The position numbers were made by a program, and so were the translations under genes. A stretch of DNA of 64,000 nucleotides from Actinopolymorpha pittospori. Its GTDB lineage: Bacteria; Actinomycetota; Actinomycetes; Propionibacteriales; Actinopolymorphaceae. The stretch is from assembly GCF_014873875.1 (NCBI RefSeq), contig NZ_JADBEM010000001.1:3968001-4032000 (forward strand), given 5' to 3'. Every line of letters begins with the position of its first letter. The stretch's first letter is position 1. Of the stretch, positions 44,849 to 54,041 are shown piece by piece. The notes beneath the pieces were generated by a model. That model searched no databases, had not been told where the DNA came from, and saw only the letters and a program-made list of their open reading frames with translations.

Positions 44849-45783
44849 GCAGTGGTGGTCTCGTTTCTGATGCTGGCCCGACTGGTCAGAGTCTGGAGCG
44901 GGTGTCCGGATGGGAGGTTCAGGAGCAGGCGTACGCCGTCGAGGCCGGCGCCGACTGGAGGTGTGAGCGTGTAGTGGTCACCGAGCCGCTCGAGTTCGTC
45001 CCGCAGGGCCTCACGAAGGACCGGACTGGAACTGAGAAGCGCGCCGTTCCACGACACGGTGACCCGAGCGCTGTCCAGGCGAGCGCGGGTGGTCGCCGCG
45101 TGTGCCGCGCGAGCGAGATGTCCTGCCGCCGCGACGCAGATGTCGGCGGCGGTGGAGTCGGAGTCCGACGCGAGCAACACGTCCCGGGCGAACTCCGCGA
45201 TCGCCTGGACCCGGTTCGGATCGCGCTGCAGCATGACACCGATGGACTCGGCGGGTCCGAACCTCGTGACCGCCGCGGGGAGCAGGTCGGTGTGTGGTCC
45301 CCGGCCGTCGAGGGCATGGAGTGCGGCGGCGACGCCGGCGCGTCCGATCCAATAGCCGCCGCCTTCGTCGCCCACCAGGTAGCCCCAGCCGTTGACCCGT
45401 GCGACCTCGCGGCCGGTGGCGAGACCGACGACTCCGGTGCCGACGGAGAGTACGACACCGGGTGACGGTCCACATCCGTTGAGATATCCGGTGACGGCAT
45501 CATCGGCCAACACTACTGTCCGTACGCCGTGGCCGGACCAGCGTGACAACAGCGACTCGGCGTCGGCTCGACGGCCCTGAAGCCCACTCAGTCCGGCGGC
45601 TATCTCCTCGACCTGGAAGGAGAGGGCGTCGAGCTTGTTGGTGACCAGCCCGGCGAGATGGGCCTCCGGCTCGACGTCGGCCCTGATGCCCGCGGATTGC
45701 TCCTCCGCCCACGGTGTGGACGGTGCGTCGACTCCCAAGCGGGTGCCCGTTTGACCAACGTCAACCAGTAGCCGAGTCGTCAC
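44845..45783 (-). CDS. BadF/BadG-type N-acetylhexosamine kinase
   Basis: 312 aa from GTG 45783 with GGGAGG upstream. ASKHA-fold ATPase: phosphate-1 motif LLVDVGQTGTRLGV, LADDAVTGYLNGCGPSPGVVLSVGTGVVGLA, WGYLVGDEGGGYWIGRAGVAA, and a C-terminal adenosine segment. GlcNAc kinases of this family share this layout. With nanE next in the operon the natural substrate may be ManNAc or GlcNAc imported by the divergent ABC system. Confidence 0.9.
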   Translation of the reverse strand: MTTRLLVDVGQTGTRLGVDAPSTPWAEEQSAGIRADVEPEAHLAGLVTNKLDALSFQVEEIAAGLSGLQGRRADAESLLSRWSGHGVRTVVLADDAVTGYLNGCGPSPGVVLSVGTGVVGLATGREVARVNGWGYLVGDEGGGYWIGRAGVAAALHALDGRGPHTDLLPAAVTRFGPAESIGVMLQRDPNRVQAIAEFARDVLLASDSDSTAADICVAAAGHLARAAHAATTRARLDSARVTVSWNGALLSSSPVLREALRDELERLGDHYTLTPPVGAGLDGVRLLLNLPSGHPLQTLTSRASIRNETTTA

Positions 45784-45857
45784 CCGCACCTCCCGCTTTC
45801 GAAGCGGCTCAACCAACGCTGTTGACCATCTTGCACGCTCGCCGCTAACTTAACAGC

Positions 45858-45890
45858 AGGTCTAGACCTAAGCCAGTTCAGGTTGAACCT
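45858..45890. promoter_or_regulatory. Two GntR/DasR-like operators
   Basis: AGGTCTAGACCT (45858-45869) is a perfect 12-bp palindrome with the GGTCTAGACC core known from DasR-responsive elements. AGGTTGAACCT (45880-45890) is a second, odd palindrome about two helical turns away. Both lie between the divergent kinase and binding-protein genes. Confidence 0.72.
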
Positions 45891-45940
45891 AGTTAGGGCA
45901 CGACGCCAGTCGCATCCTGGTCCAGACTCGGAGGAGAACC

Positions 45941-47278
45941 ATGAAGAAGTTAGGCCGATGGGCCCGGGCTGGTGCGGCTGTCGCGGCTCTCGCGCTGCTC
46001 GCGGCATGTGGAACGTCCGGGTCGGGAGCGCAGGGTAGCGGTACCGGAACAGTGAAGATGGTGCTCTGGCCTGGCCCGGAGGGCGACGCGATGGCGAAGG
46101 TCGTCAGCGCCTACAACAACGGGCAGGGCAAGAAGGACCACATCAAGGTCAACATGACCTTGCTGAGCCGCGCCGACACCTTCTCCAAGGAGGCGACGTT
46201 GATGACGTCGAAGTCCGCGGACTTCGACGTGTACTTCACCGCCAGCTACCTCGTCGCCCAGCACGCGCCCTATCTCGTCCCCCTGCAGAAGGTGGATGCC
46301 TCGGCCTACTTCCCGACCGCCGCGAAGTCACTGCAGGTGGGGGGCAAGCAGGTGGCCCTGCCGCTGGACGTCAGCAACCACTTCCTCTTCTACCGGACCG
46401 ATCTGATCACCAAGCTGCAGAGCGATCCGGCGTGGAAGGCGGCGTACGGACGGATCAGCCAGCAGTTGCTCGGTCAGAAGATGACGCCGAAGGCGCCCGC
46501 GGACTGGACCTGGAACGACTTCATCGCGACCGCGGCGTTCTTCAGCAAGAAGTACAACCCGACCTCGCCGACGAAGTTCGGCACCGCGCTGCAGGCGAAG
46601 AACCTGCTCTACAACGCCATGATCTGGGATGACGTGCTGTGGAGCTATGGCGGTAACTGGCTGGACTCCTCGGGCAAACCGGCATTGACGTCGGCCGCCG
46701 CGAAGTCGGCGATGAACGTCTACCGGACGGTCTACACCAAGGGGCTGACCTCGCCGGACTCCTCCCAGGCGGAGTTCCCCGAGACCCAGGCCGCGCTGAC
46801 CAGTGGCAACGCCGCGTTCGCTGTGCAGTGGGCGGCCGGTTACGCCGACCTCGACAACAAGACGAAGTCGCCCACCACCGCTGGCAAGATCGGCGTCGCT
46901 CCGGTGCCGGGCGACAAGCACATGACCCACGTGCACGCCCTCGCGGTGGCGATCAACAAGTACGGCAAGAACCAGAGCGCCGCGGCCAAGTGGATGACGT
47001 ACCTCAGCACCCCGGAGGCGATGACGACCTACGCGCAGGCGGGTGGCATCCCGGCCATGCCGAAGGTGCTCTCGGCGGAGAAGGCGGTCAACCCGATCTA
47101 CCCGTTCGTCGCCCGCGACCTCGCGAGCAACAGTTTCTCCGAGCCGGCGCTGCCCAAGACGTTCGACATCTACTCGATGCTCGCCCAGAACCTCTCGGGC
47201 GCATGGGTCGGACAGGGGAGCACTCAGGAGGCGTTGGAGAAGGCCAACTCCGACCTCGCCGGTCTCGTCGGCCAGTAG
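45941..47278 (+). CDS. ABC sugar transporter substrate-binding lipoprotein (family 1)
   Basis: 445 aa from ATG 45941 with GGAGG upstream. Lipobox LLAACG in AAVAALALLAACGTSGSG. Extracellular domain of the family-1 sugar binders: VKMVLWPGPEGDAMAKVVSAYNN, DVYFTASYLVAQHAPYLVPL and a C-terminal AAAKWMTYLSTPEAMTTYAQAGGIPAM. First gene of an operon with two permeases. The gene context suggests an amino sugar or oligosaccharide ligand. No ATPase gene is present; a shared MsiK-type ATPase elsewhere would be expected. Confidence 0.93.
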   Translation: MKKLGRWARAGAAVAALALLAACGTSGSGAQGSGTGTVKMVLWPGPEGDAMAKVVSAYNNGQGKKDHIKVNMTLLSRADTFSKEATLMTSKSADFDVYFTASYLVAQHAPYLVPLQKVDASAYFPTAAKSLQVGGKQVALPLDVSNHFLFYRTDLITKLQSDPAWKAAYGRISQQLLGQKMTPKAPADWTWNDFIATAAFFSKKYNPTSPTKFGTALQAKNLLYNAMIWDDVLWSYGGNWLDSSGKPALTSAAAKSAMNVYRTVYTKGLTSPDSSQAEFPETQAALTSGNAAFAVQWAAGYADLDNKTKSPTTAGKIGVAPVPGDKHMTHVHALAVAINKYGKNQSAAAKWMTYLSTPEAMTTYAQAGGIPAMPKVLSAEKAVNPIYPFVARDLASNSFSEPALPKTFDIYSMLAQNLSGAWVGQGSTQEALEKANSDLAGLVGQ

Positions 47279-47290
47279 GACTCCCGGATC

Positions 47291-48157
47291 ATGATGCGAC
47301 GTGACGTGAAGGTGGCGCGCTGGGTGCTCAGCGCGCCCCTGCTCGCCTTCCTCGCTGTCGCGGTGGCGTATCCGCTCCTGTACGGCATTCGCACCGCGCT
47401 CCAGCACCGGACTCTGCTCGACCCCGTAGCGACGTGGGCGGGTCTGGACAACCTCAGCCACGTCGTCCGTGACGCGGGCTTCTGGCACGCCGTCCTCTTC
47501 ACGCTGCAGTTCACCGTCATCGTGACCCTGGTGGAGCTCGTCCTGGGCTTCGCCCTGGCGTTGTTGATGGAGAAGGCGTTCCCCGGTCGCCGGGGTCTGC
47601 TGAGCGTGCTGATCCTGCCGGTCATGATCGCGCCAGCGCTGATGGGCGTGATGTTCCGGCTGTTGCTCAACCAGGACATCGGATTCGTCCCGGCACTGCT
47701 GCACAAGGTCGGCCTGGACATCACGCTCTTCAGCAACGGCGCTGTCGTCCCGCTTCTCACGGTGCTCGACATCGCCCAGTGGACCCCGTTCACCTTCCTG
47801 CTGTTCTACTCCGGTCTGCAGACGGTCCCTCGCGAGCTCTACGAGGCGGCGACCGTCGACGGTGCCAGTTACCTGCGAACCGTCCAGTCCATCGTCGTCC
47901 CGCTGATGCTTCCCATCGTGTTCATCACGGGGTTCCTGCGTGCGATCGACGGCTACCGCACCTTCGACGTCATCTACGTGCTCACCGGCGGAGGCCCGGC
48001 CGACAAGACCACGACCCTGAGCATCTACATCTACAAGGCGTTCGCCACGGGCAACTTCGGCACCGCCTCCGCGGCCGCGCTGCTCGCCGCACTGATCGTG
48101 CTGCCGCTCGTCCCGTTCGTCGTCAAGCGCATCGTGACGACCGAGCCCGGAGCCTGA
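47291..48157 (+). CDS. ABC sugar transporter permease 1 (MalF type)
   Basis: 288 aa from ATG 47291. Six spans with the ATPase-coupling EAA loop PRELYEAATVDGASYLRTVQSIVVPLM and the conserved DIAQWTPFTFLLFYSGLQ. It starts 12 bp after the binding-protein gene and ends 5 bp before permease 2, so the three genes form one operon. Confidence 0.95.
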   Translation: MMRRDVKVARWVLSAPLLAFLAVAVAYPLLYGIRTALQHRTLLDPVATWAGLDNLSHVVRDAGFWHAVLFTLQFTVIVTLVELVLGFALALLMEKAFPGRRGLLSVLILPVMIAPALMGVMFRLLLNQDIGFVPALLHKVGLDITLFSNGAVVPLLTVLDIAQWTPFTFLLFYSGLQTVPRELYEAATVDGASYLRTVQSIVVPLMLPIVFITGFLRAIDGYRTFDVIYVLTGGGPADKTTTLSIYIYKAFATGNFGTASAAALLAALIVLPLVPFVVKRIVTTEPGA

Positions 48158-48162
48158 GGACC

Positions 48163-49059
48163 ATGAGCCCTACAGCCACCCAAGCGCCCACCTCGAGCGT
48201 TCCCGCGCGTACGTCGCGCGGCGGCAGGCGCGCGCCCGGACGGCGGAAGCGGACCTGGTGGAAGACGATCGTGGTCGTGGCGATCGGGCTGCTGGTCAAC
48301 CTGCCGTTGCTCAACGCACTGGTGACGAGCTTCAAGTCCGACGCCGACATCTCCCGGTCGCCGCTGGCGCTGACTCCGCACCTGACGTTGGCGCACTATC
48401 GCAATGTCTTCACCGGGACCGGATACGACTTCTCGCAGTACTTCCTCAACTCGGTCATGATCGCCCTCGGTGGCGTCCTGATCGTTTTGGTGATCACCGT
48501 GCCGAGTGCCTATGCGATCGTCCGGCTCGGATTCGGCGGACCGCACCTGCTGCGGCTGGTCGCGGGCCTGCGGCTCATCCCCGCGATCTTCTTCGCCATC
48601 CCGTTCTTCCTGCTGTACAACGCTCTCGGTCTCTACGACTCGGTGGGCAGCCTGATGCTCGCCAATGCCTTCCTCAATCTGCCGTTGGGAATTCTCGTCC
48701 TGGCCGGCGCATTGCGTGACCTGCCGGTGGCGATCGAGGAGGCGGCCGCCATCGACGGCGCCAACGTGTATCGAACCCTGATGTCGATCATCCTGCCGCT
48801 GCTCGCCCCCGCGCTGGTCGCGGTGTCGGTCCTGGTGTTCCTGTTCTCGTGGTCGGACTACCTGTTCGCGGTCATCCTCAGTAGTTCCAACGCGACGCCG
48901 GTGACGGTGGGCGCGGCCAACTTCGTCACCAGCACGGGCATCCGTTGGGGAGACATCTCCGCGGCGACGGTGTTGTCCGTCCTCCCGCCGTTGTGCTTCG
49001 CGATCTTCGCCCAGCGCTACCTGGTCAGCGGTCTGTCGGTCGGTGCCGTCAAGGGGTGA
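48163..49059 (+). CDS. ABC sugar transporter permease 2 (MalG type)
   Basis: 298 aa from ATG 48163. A basic N-terminus (RTSRGGRRAPGRRKRTWWK) precedes six spans. EAA loop: PVAIEEAAAIDGANVYRTLMSIILPLL. It pairs with permease 1 to form the translocation channel. The C-terminus AQRYLVSGLSVGAVKG is standard for the family. Confidence 0.95.
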   Translation: MSPTATQAPTSSVPARTSRGGRRAPGRRKRTWWKTIVVVAIGLLVNLPLLNALVTSFKSDADISRSPLALTPHLTLAHYRNVFTGTGYDFSQYFLNSVMIALGGVLIVLVITVPSAYAIVRLGFGGPHLLRLVAGLRLIPAIFFAIPFFLLYNALGLYDSVGSLMLANAFLNLPLGILVLAGALRDLPVAIEEAAAIDGANVYRTLMSIILPLLAPALVAVSVLVFLFSWSDYLFAVILSSSNATPVTVGAANFVTSTGIRWGDISAATVLSVLPPLCFAIFAQRYLVSGLSVGAVKG

Positions 49060-49201
49060 TGCTGGTGTTGGCCGACCAGTAGCGTCACCGCGACCCCTGA
49101 CCGCTTCAGGTCGAGAGCGAGCCTGAGTCTGTCACGACCCGCCAGCTACCGTTATGGTCCGCGATATTGACCACGGCCTAGCTGCGGACGGTGTCGACGT
49201 G

Positions 49202-51205
49202 ATGGATTCTTCGGAGCCGACGGTCACTCGGCGAAAACTACTTCGGTTCGGCGGCGCCGCCTCCTTCGTGATCATGACCTCCAGCGGCTGCAGTCTGCTG
49301 TCCACCGATCCCGACACCGATGGGCGCGAGGGTGCGGGTCCACAGCAGACCTCCGGCGATCCAGGCGCCAAGGAAGCGCCATCGCTGGCCGAGCAGGTGA
49401 AGGCAGGAAGGCTGCCTCCGCTGGCGCAACGAATGCCGAAGAGCCCGCTCGTGGTCCAGCCGATCGAGAAGGTCGGCAACTACGGTGGCACCTGGCAGAC
49501 CTGCGTGGGAAATCCGGACGCGAGCTTCCTGTTCATGAACCTCGGTTACGACGGACTGGTGCGGTGGAGCCGGGACTGGTCGAAGGTCGAGCCCAACCTG
49601 GCCGAGTCCTGGGACGCCGGCGGTGACGGTCGGCAGTACACCTTCCATATCAGGCCCGGTGTGAAGTGGTCGGACGGACAGGAGTGCACGGCGGACGACA
49701 TCGTCTTCGCCTACGACGATGTGCTCCGCAACGAGGAACTCTTTCCGACCCTGCCCGAGTGGCTGACCGCCGGCGGTCGACCGGCCACCGTGGAGAAGGT
49801 CGACAGCCACACGGTGCGGTTCACCTTCGCCGAACCGAAGGGCTTGTTCCTGCAGTATCTCGCGTCCTCCTCCGGCAATGTCCTGACCGCACTTCCACGG
49901 CACTACTTCCAGCAGTTCCACAAGAAGTACGCCCCCGACGCCGAGGCGAAGGCGAAGGAGAAGGGCCACAACGGCTGGGCGGACGGGCTGCTCGCCATGG
50001 GTGGGGCCGGGATGACCGACATCGCCTGGTGGCAGAACCCCGCGATCCCGACGATCGCGGCCTGGAAGACCTCGCAGCCGCTCGGCGGGGGCCTCCGGCT
50101 GACCGTCGACCGCAACCCGTACTACTGGAAGACCGATCCGGACGGACGCCAACTGCCCTACATCGACCACGTGCGGGTCCAGGTCATCCAGGATCCCCAG
50201 GTCGCGGTGCTGCGCAGCAGCCAGGGTCAGTTCAGCCTCACACCGGACGAGTTCGCCGCCATCAGGGACAAGCCCGTCCTCGCGGCGGGCCGGGAGGACG
50301 GCGGCTACCGGTTCATCGACATGCCGCAGTCGAACATGAACAGCGCGACCTTCGTGTTCAACCTCGCCCACCGCGATCCGAAGGTGCGCCAGGTCTTCCA
50401 GAACAAGGACTTCCGGATCGGTCTGTCGTACGCGATCAACCGGCAGGAGATCATCAACACGGTTCTGCAGCGGCAGGGTGAGCCGTGGCAGACCTCGCCA
50501 CTGCGCCAGTCGAAGTTCTTCGACGAGAAGCTCGCCAAGCAGTACACCGAGTACGACGTCGCGAAGGCGAACGAGCATCTCGACCGCGCCGGATACACCC
50601 AGCGCGACGGAGCGGGCTTTCGGCTGCGGCCAGACGGTGAACGTCTCGCCTTCACGGTGCAGGTGCGGCTCGGCACGATTCCCATCTGGGTCGACACGGC
50701 CGAACTCGTCCGTGGTTACTGGCAGCACGTCGGCGTCGACGCCCGCGTGCAGACCGGCAACAGCGAGCTTGTGATCCAACGCGTGGAGGCCAACCAGCAC
50801 GACGTCGTGATGGACGACGGCTACCCCGGTCTGGACGACGTACTTCTCGACCCGGCCTGGTACGTCCCCTACCAGACAGGGTGTCAGTGGGCCGTCCCGT
50901 GGGGCACGTGGTACGTCTCCGCTGGGCGACAGGGGGAGGAGCCGCCACCGCGGATGCGGCGCCAGATGGAGTTGTACGACGAGATCAAGAAGACCCTCGA
51001 GCCGGCCCGACAGGAGGAGCTGTTCAAACAGCTGCTGCGGATCGCGCAGGAGGAGTTCTACCTCATCGGAACCGCGATGCCGGTCGGTGGCTACAGCGTG
51101 GTCCAGAACACCTTCCGGAACGTGCCGAAGTCGCTGTTGTCCTCGACGACGTACCCGTCACCGGGTTGGTCGAACCCGGAGCAGTACTACATCGAGCCGC
51201 GGTGA
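49202..51205 (+). CDS. ABC transporter solute-binding lipoprotein, family 5, paralogue C
   Basis: 667 aa from ATG 49202; an in-frame ATG at 49154 cannot be excluded. Twin-arginine lipoprotein signal TRRKLLRFGGAASFVIMTSSGCSLLSTDP. Family-5 landmarks GNYGGTWQT, QYTFHIRPGVKWSDGQECTADDIVFAYDD, NPYYWKTDPDGRQLPYIDHV and NKDFRIGLSYAINRQEII match paralogues A and B closely. It follows the sugar ABC operon after 142 bp but belongs to a different binding-protein family; no family-5 permease is nearby. Confidence 0.93.
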   Translation: MDSSEPTVTRRKLLRFGGAASFVIMTSSGCSLLSTDPDTDGREGAGPQQTSGDPGAKEAPSLAEQVKAGRLPPLAQRMPKSPLVVQPIEKVGNYGGTWQTCVGNPDASFLFMNLGYDGLVRWSRDWSKVEPNLAESWDAGGDGRQYTFHIRPGVKWSDGQECTADDIVFAYDDVLRNEELFPTLPEWLTAGGRPATVEKVDSHTVRFTFAEPKGLFLQYLASSSGNVLTALPRHYFQQFHKKYAPDAEAKAKEKGHNGWADGLLAMGGAGMTDIAWWQNPAIPTIAAWKTSQPLGGGLRLTVDRNPYYWKTDPDGRQLPYIDHVRVQVIQDPQVAVLRSSQGQFSLTPDEFAAIRDKPVLAAGREDGGYRFIDMPQSNMNSATFVFNLAHRDPKVRQVFQNKDFRIGLSYAINRQEIINTVLQRQGEPWQTSPLRQSKFFDEKLAKQYTEYDVAKANEHLDRAGYTQRDGAGFRLRPDGERLAFTVQVRLGTIPIWVDTAELVRGYWQHVGVDARVQTGNSELVIQRVEANQHDVVMDDGYPGLDDVLLDPAWYVPYQTGCQWAVPWGTWYVSAGRQGEEPPPRMRRQMELYDEIKKTLEPARQEELFKQLLRIAQEEFYLIGTAMPVGGYSVVQNTFRNVPKSLLSSTTYPSPGWSNPEQYYIEPR

Positions 51206-51209
51206 GACC

Positions 51210-51235
51210 CCGCCCGCCCACGTCCGGGCGGGCGG
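51210..51235. terminator. GC-rich hairpin terminator
   Basis: CCGCCCGCCC and GGGCGGGCGG form a 10-bp perfect stem with a 6-nt loop, 5 bp after the binding-protein stop and before the convergent MASE1 gene end. No T-run. Confidence 0.75.
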
Positions 51236-51239
51236 CTGG

Positions 51240-52277
51240 TCACGCTCCACTGTCGGCGTCGCCGCGACGTTGCGCGATGAGGGAAGCGAGGGGAACGGCG
51301 CCACCGCGTACCCGGTCGAGGCGGCCCATCGCGTCGACGAGTTGGTTGCAGGCCGCCTCGATCTCGCGTTGGGCCTGGTTGCGCTGGCTGATGATCACGG
51401 CGAGCAGCAGCGCGCTGAGCGCCGCTGCGCCGCAGAACACCTGCAGGGTGATCAGCTTGGTGTAGAGGTGCTCGCCGGCGAACGGACCGGTGCCGTCCGC
51501 CGCGGCGAAGACGACGGCCACCGTCGCGACCGCGACACAGGGCGCCGTCCCGGCCAACTGGAAGCGCAGTGCGGCCCAGATCAGGAACGGGAAGACCAGG
51601 AAGAGGACGTCGAAGGAACTCATCGTCCCGACCAACGCGGCGGCGAGGGTGCCGAGCAGGAGTCCGGCACCTTCCACCGATCGAGGCGCGCTGAGGGTTC
51701 TCGGCAGCCGCGCCCGGCGCAGCAGGAGCATCAGCGGGACCACCACGAGCACGGCCATCGCGTCGCCGGTCCAGACCACTGCCCACAGCGACCAGAAGTC
51801 CTGTGAGAGGCCGGAGCCGGTGGCCGCGAGGCCGTTCAGGGTCGCTTCGATCAGACCCCCTGCGAAGGCGCCGAGGAAGACCAACGCGAGCGCGTCCCGC
51901 AGTCGGTCCAGATCGATCCGGAACTGGCCGCAGCGCATCAGCAGATAGCCGCACAAAGGGGCCGCGGTGTTTCCGACGGCGAGCGTCGCGGCGAGGGGGA
52001 GTGACATTCCGGTCAGCAGGCCGCCGAGAACGGATCCGATCGCAACTCCGGGCCAGACCCGGACGCCGAAGAGGATCAGGCAGCCCAACGCGATGCTGGT
52101 CGGCAGGCCACCCACCATGGAGCCCAGCCACACCGACCTCCGACTGAGCGTCTGGTCCAGGAGCGCGGGTTCGGCGAGAGGGCGGGTGGCGAGGACGACC
52201 AGGAGATATCCCACCCCCGAGGCGAAAGCGGGCCAGGCGGCCATACCTCGTTGTCGGAGTACGGGATTGGCTAGCAC
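51240..52277 (-). CDS. MASE1-domain membrane protein without an output domain
   Basis: 345 aa from TTG or ATG near 52277. Eight to nine spans of the MASE1 sensor type: GVRVWPGVAIGSVLGGLLTGMSLPLAATLAVGNTAAPLCGYLL, FWSLWAVVWTGDAMAVLVVVPLMLLL and FDVLFLVFPFLIWAALRFQLAGTAPCVAV. The chain ends after a short helix (ISQRNQAQREIEAACNQLVDAMGRLDRVRG) where histidine kinase or GGDEF domains normally follow. It may signal by interaction with a separate protein, or be a truncated sensor. Confidence 0.82.
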   Translation of the reverse strand: MLANPVLRQRGMAAWPAFASGVGYLLVVLATRPLAEPALLDQTLSRRSVWLGSMVGGLPTSIALGCLILFGVRVWPGVAIGSVLGGLLTGMSLPLAATLAVGNTAAPLCGYLLMRCGQFRIDLDRLRDALALVFLGAFAGGLIEATLNGLAATGSGLSQDFWSLWAVVWTGDAMAVLVVVPLMLLLRRARLPRTLSAPRSVEGAGLLLGTLAAALVGTMSSFDVLFLVFPFLIWAALRFQLAGTAPCVAVATVAVVFAAADGTGPFAGEHLYTKLITLQVFCGAAALSALLLAVIISQRNQAQREIEAACNQLVDAMGRLDRVRGGAVPLASLIAQRRGDADSGA

Positions 52278-52377
52278 GATCAGGGATCGTACGGAAGCCC
52301 TCTCCTGATTGCACGTTCAACAGTCGCCGAGATGATCGGTTTGAATGCTGTGTAGGGGAATGAGAAGAACTTCTGGC

Positions 52378-52395
52378 TGGCCGTTTTGTCGGCCA
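52378..52395. terminator. Weak hairpin after the MFS gene
   Basis: TGGCCG and CGGCCA pair over 6 bp around TTTTGT, just past the end of the minus-strand MFS gene. It could be a weak terminator. Confidence 0.35.
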
Positions 52396-52402
52396 CGAAA
52401 CG

Positions 52403-53971
52403 CTATGCCACGCCTTGTCGAGGTGCCGCTGCCGTCAACTCACCCTTGCTCCGGCCTCGCCAACCGGCTCCGTCGCCGGCCCCACAGGGCGAAGGTGGCG
52501 AGCGCGGCCGTCCCGACCATCGGAGGGCACCGACCAGTGCCGCGGTGGAGACGCCGTCCGTGTAGGCGGCGAAGGCCGTGTCGAGCAGCGTCGTCGCCGC
52601 CCGGCTGCCGAGGCCGTTCGCCACCTCGACCGCGCCCGCCACGGTTTCGGAGGCGAGCGGATCGGTTCCGGCAGGTGCTGCAGCAGCGACGGTGCCGCGG
52701 TAGATGGCCGCCGCGACGGTGCCCAGGGTCGCGATGCCGAGCGCGGCCCCGAGTTCGGTGCTCCTCTCCGATATGCCCGACGCGGCCCCCGCGCGTCCCG
52801 GCGGCGCGGTGGTCAGAACGAGGGAGTTGGCGATGGTGGCGGTGAGCCCGACGCCGAAGGTCAGAACCGTGTAGCCGAGGAGGAACAGCCACAGGCCGGT
52901 CGAAGGCTCGAGGGTGGCGGCGACGACGGCGAGGCCCGCCGCGCCGGCCAGCAGTCCGGCGGCCAGCAGCGGCGCCGCCGGGATCCGGGCGGCGAGGGTG
53001 GAGGCCGTCACCGCGCCGACCACGGTCCCCGCGAACGTCGGCAACGCCCACACCGCCGACTGGAGCGGACTGAGGCCGTGGACGACCTGCAGGAAGGTGA
53101 AGGCGAGAACGCCCAGCCCGGCGGTCGCCATCGCCACCACGGTGTTGGCACCGACCGCGGCGGCGAAGCGGGGGATGCGGAACAACGCGAGCTCGACCAG
53201 CGGATGCGGCGTGCGTCGTTGCCGGATGACGAACGCGGCCGCACCGAGTGCGCCGACCGACGTGGCGACGAGCGTGGCGAGGTCGACGCCGTGCTCCGCG
53301 GCGTTCTTCAGGGCGAAGGTCGAGGCGAGGATGGCGACGAGTGACGTGCACGCGCCGAGCACGTCGAACGTGGTTCGCTCCGGATTCCTGGACTCCTCGA
53401 CCAGGAACGGCGCCACGAGGAGCAGGAGTGCGAGGACCGGGACGTTGATCAGGAAGACCGCGCCCCACCAGAAGACCTCCAGCAGCGCGCCGCCGATGAT
53501 CGGCCCGGCCACGGCCCCACCGGAGAACGCGATCGTCCACGCGCCCAGTGCGGTGCGGCGCTGGTCCTCGCGGGCGAACATCCCGCGGATCAGCGACAGC
53601 GTCGACGGCGCGAGGGTCGCCCCGCCGACCGCCAGCATCGCGCGACCGAGGATGAGCAGTTCCGGGCTCGGTGCGTAGGCGAGGACGGCGGAGGCGACAC
53701 CGAAGGTCGCCGCCCCGACGAGCAGCAACCGGCGCCGCCCGATGCGGTCCCCGAGGCTGCCCATGGTGATGAGGAGCCCGGCCATGACGAAGCTGTAGAT
53801 GTCCATCGCCCACAGCCATTCGGTGGCCGTGAGCCGCAGATCCTCGGCGATCCGCGGCCCGGCGACGAACAGCACCGAGATGTCCATCGAGACCAGGAGG
53901 GCCGACAGCAACAGGACGAGGAGGCCGCACCAGGTGCGTGTGGACGCGAGGGCGGTGGTGTCCGAAGGCAT
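52403..53971 (-). CDS. MFS drug exporter (DHA2 type) with a shifted C-terminus
   Basis: 522 aa from ATG 53971. Fourteen-span exporter: VSMDISVLFVAGPRIAEDL, motif A TMGSLGDRIGRRRLL, and motif C SGGAVAGPIIGGALLEVFWWGAVFLINVP. Near 52530 the chain leaves the expected frame at TAALVGALRWSG and runs into low-complexity sequence. The alternative frame reads MVGTAALATFALWGRRRSRLARPEQG and stops at 52440, which is the normal last span and basic tail. A one-base change there, natural or from sequencing, has probably altered the C-terminus. It is divergent from the TetR gene. Confidence 0.85.
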   Translation of the reverse strand: MPSDTTALASTRTWCGLLVLLLSALLVSMDISVLFVAGPRIAEDLRLTATEWLWAMDIYSFVMAGLLITMGSLGDRIGRRRLLLVGAATFGVASAVLAYAPSPELLILGRAMLAVGGATLAPSTLSLIRGMFAREDQRRTALGAWTIAFSGGAVAGPIIGGALLEVFWWGAVFLINVPVLALLLLVAPFLVEESRNPERTTFDVLGACTSLVAILASTFALKNAAEHGVDLATLVATSVGALGAAAFVIRQRRTPHPLVELALFRIPRFAAAVGANTVVAMATAGLGVLAFTFLQVVHGLSPLQSAVWALPTFAGTVVGAVTASTLAARIPAAPLLAAGLLAGAAGLAVVAATLEPSTGLWLFLLGYTVLTFGVGLTATIANSLVLTTAPPGRAGAASGISERSTELGAALGIATLGTVAAAIYRGTVAAAAPAGTDPLASETVAGAVEVANGLGSRAATTLLDTAFAAYTDGVSTAALVGALRWSGRPRSPPSPCGAGDGAGWRGRSKGELTAAAPRQGVA

Positions 53972-53978
53972 GGCGGAA

Positions 53979-54023
53979 TCGTACGTACGTACAAATCATC
54001 GGTCAATACGTACGTTCGTACAA
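53979..54023. promoter_or_regulatory. TetR operator candidates between MFS and tetR genes
   Basis: GTACGTACGTAC (53981-53992) and TACGTACGTTCGTAC (54007-54021) are two related CGTACG-rich palindromes in the 70-bp divergent promoter region, one next to each start codon. Confidence 0.7.
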
Positions 54024-54041
54024 CTGGTAACCTTGGCGGCC

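Noticed and set aside
52440..53999. 519-codon alternative frame over the MFS gene
   Set aside because: It is a shadow except for its last 26 or so codons, which look like the true MFS C-terminus and are reported as a frameshift.
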